Positions 12,378 through 13,380 of a DNA stretch of 13,380 bases are shown here, piece by piece. Source of the DNA: Actinomycetota bacterium (GTDB taxonomy: Bacteria; Actinomycetota; Thermoleophilia; Gaiellales; Gaiellaceae); assembly GCA_003136795.1 (NCBI GenBank), contig PLDP01000240.1:1-13380 (forward strand), given 5' to 3'. How positions within the stretch are numbered: the stretch's first letter is position 1; each line of letters starts with the position of its first letter. Made by a program: the position numbers and the translations under genes. Under the pieces are notes generated by a model. It worked only from the letters and a program-made list of their open reading frames with translations, was not told the DNA's origin and did no database searches.

Positions 12378-12932
12378 TCAGAGGATGAACGGCACAAGCA
12401 TCTTCGTCGAGCGCTTGTAGACCGGGTAGTTGTCTGGGAATTGGTCGGTCAGGTACCGCTCCTCGACCATCGCGCTGTAGAGGAAGTAGACGCCGGCCAG
12501 GGCCACGGCAGTCAGCCACTGGCAGCTCAGCGCCACCGCGGTGCCGGCGCCCGCGGCCAGGATGCCGGAGTAGATCGGGTGGCGAACGAGGTGGTAGGGG
12601 CCGCTGGTCACCAGCTCTGGCTCGTTCTTCTGCGTCATCGGGCTGCCCCAGTTGCGCCCGATGTGCATGCGGGCCCAGACGGCGAACCCCAACCCTAGGG
12701 CGAGGAGGACGAGCCCGATGCCGGCGCGCCACGGATCGCTGTTGAGGCCGTTCCCCCGAAACGCTCCCAGGCGAATCAAGAGGATCACGACGACAGCGAT
12801 CACCGCCCTGATACGCAGCTCCCGCGACCACGGAACGCGACCCCTCTTCATAGAAAAGGCTTCCACGAGCCAGTACAGCCAGAACGCCGCCCATCCGACG
12901 GCGAAGACGAGCTCGACCGCTCTCATCACCAC
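12378..12932 (-). CDS. Isoprenylcysteine-methyltransferase-family membrane protein (2)
   Basis: A protein of about 184 residues with some four or five hydrophobic spans. The C-terminal catalytic region has SGPYHLVRHPIYSGIL (110-125) and MVEERYLTDQFPDNYPVYK (155-173), the two SAM-contact blocks of the ICMT/PEMT fold, preceded by WARMHIGRNWG (86-96). Residue numbers are from the first GTG. The substrate is unknown. It is clearly diverged from the 10969-11619 protein, so it is not a recent duplicate. The start is ambiguous: GTG 12932, GTG 12929 and ATG 12926 follow one another; GGAAG upstream is spaced 5, 8 and 11 bases from them, so 12929 or 12932 is plausible. No leaderless box is present. Positions 12933-13062 upstream hold no gene that I can see. 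Confidence 0.88.
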   Translation of the reverse strand: MVMRAVELVFAVGWAAFWLYWLVEAFSMKRGRVPWSRELRIRAVIAVVVILLIRLGAFRGNGLNSDPWRAGIGLVLLALGLGFAVWARMHIGRNWGSPMTQKNEPELVTSGPYHLVRHPIYSGILAAGAGTAVALSCQWLTAVALAGVYFLYSAMVEERYLTDQFPDNYPVYKRSTKMLVPFIL

Positions 12933-13062
12933 TCATACTTCCAGCAAAGCGAGGAGCGCGGGACCGGGGCCGGGATCGAGGAGCGCTCTGCGGCGTGATC
13001 ACCGTGTCATGTGCCAGCGTCGTCTCGCCAGAAGGACCGCAAGCGTCGAGCTCACACGACGA

Positions 13063-13135
<73 letters not shown>

Positions 13136-13146
13136 GAAGAGGAGTC

Positions 13147-13152
13147 AGTGTA
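13147..13152 (-). promoter_or_regulatory. -10 box TACACT for tRNA-Arg
   Basis: TACACT on the minus strand, eleven bases from the tRNA 5' end. The same box at the same distance precedes the truncated copy at 13267-13299. Confidence 0.45.
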
Positions 13153-13206
13153 ACGGCGCTCCGAGAACGCAGCGGCGACCGACATGGCGGGCGCCGCACA
13201 CAACGA

Positions 13207-13243
13207 GATCTTCCGCGCAGGAAGATCGTCATGGCCGAAGGCC
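13207..13243. repeat. Two adjacent inverted repeats in the spacer after the half tRNA
   Basis: GATCTTCC (13207-13214) pairs with GGAAGATC (13220-13227) around GCGCA, and GGCC (13233-13236) pairs with GGCC (13240-13243) around GAA. On the minus strand they lie downstream of the truncated tRNA. No T-run follows, and no gene is recognisable in 13153-13259. Confidence 0.5.
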
Positions 13244-13259
13244 GGATATTTCTGCGTTG

Positions 13260-13299
13260 TCCGGACGGCGAGCGCTCTATCCCCTGAGCTACGGGCGCG
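13260..13299 (-). pseudogene. Truncated tRNA-Arg: 5' half only
   Basis: Positions 13267-13299 repeat 13104-13136 exactly for 33 bases (acceptor 5' strand, D-arm and 5' anticodon stem). The match continues through TCCGGA of the anticodon loop with one extra base (C13266). No anticodon 3' stem, T-arm or acceptor 3' strand follows on the minus strand, so it cannot fold as a tRNA. TACACT (13310-13315) is retained eleven bases upstream, as in the intact gene. Confidence 0.85.
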
Positions 13300-13308
13300 G
13301 AAGGGCAC

Positions 13309-13314
13309 TAGTGT
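13309..13314 (+). promoter_or_regulatory. -10 box TAGTGT for the gene at 13322, leaderless type
   Basis: TAGTGT ends seven bases before the GTG at 13322. It overlaps the minus-strand TACACT (13310-13315) of the truncated tRNA, since CACTAGTG is a palindrome. Confidence 0.35.
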
Positions 13315-13321
13315 AGCCCGC

Positions 13322-13380
13322 GTGAAATTGAGTGCCCGCAAGGCAACCGTGCAACTCGCCGAGACGTTCACGATCTCGCG
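13322..13380 (+). CDS. N-terminus of an unidentified rightward gene (partial)
   Basis: From GTG at 13322 the frame stays open to the window edge and begins VKLSARKATVQLAETFTISR, with mostly G or C third bases. The only support for the start is TAGTGT seven bases upstream. The KLSxR opening is vaguely like the beginning of class I PLP-dependent aminotransferases, but twenty residues are not enough to assign a family. Confidence 0.45.
   Translation, partial: MKLSARKATVQLAETFTIS

Overview
This 13.4 kb window is very GC-rich, with almost every codon ending in G or C. It looks like chromosomal DNA from a high-GC Gram-positive bacterium. From the mix of families (an ABC-2 exporter trio with paired unlike permeases, GlpX-type fructose-bisphosphatase, an Ap4A-phosphorylase-like HIT protein, and small Cys/His proteins that I associate with that group) I infer an actinomycetote, probably class Thermoleophilia (Gaiellales or Solirubrobacterales). 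That placement is inference; no rRNA is present. I see no phage, integrase, transposase or CRISPR array.

Layout. Positions 1-150 hold the possible 3' tip of a rightward gene and two tandem palindromic repeats. Positions 148-2658 (minus) are a three-gene operon with overlapping ends: two ABC-2 permeases, then the ATPase. Divergent from it are glpX (2684-3670) and a class I fructose-bisphosphate aldolase (3736-4827), two consecutive gluconeogenic steps, closed by a strong intrinsic terminator. A tRNA-Gly(CCC) follows at 5004-5076. Positions 5141-7427 (plus) carry three less familiar genes: a secreted DUF3761-like/HNH fusion, a small Cys-cluster protein, and a lipoprotein with a clan GH-A glycosidase fold. 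Positions 7424-10258 (minus) encode a HIT hydrolase, a CorA metal channel and an MFS transporter. A 77-residue zinc-finger-like protein diverges from the MFS gene. Then come a small Rossmann/USP-like protein and an isoprenylcysteine-methyltransferase-family membrane protein (both minus). Next are a SAM methyltransferase that has lost its cofactor-binding core (plus), another palindromic repeat, and a second isoprenylcysteine-methyltransferase-family protein (minus). The right end has an intact tRNA-Arg(CCG), a second copy of its 5' half with the promoter box retained, and the first codons of a rightward gene.

Two patterns stand out. First, many start codons are preceded by a TAnnnT box only 6-9 bases upstream with no Shine-Dalgarno sequence, the signature of leaderless mRNAs. 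At two divergent gene pairs the two boxes share one TA dinucleotide. Second, four 'double palindromes' with a common architecture lie between genes: each arm is itself a palindrome around a central T or A, and the arms form a hairpin. Three belong to an AACC-T-GGTT family and one to a GGTGTC-T-GACACC family. The clearest evidence of gene decay is the methyltransferase missing about 70-75 residues and the half tRNA-Arg.
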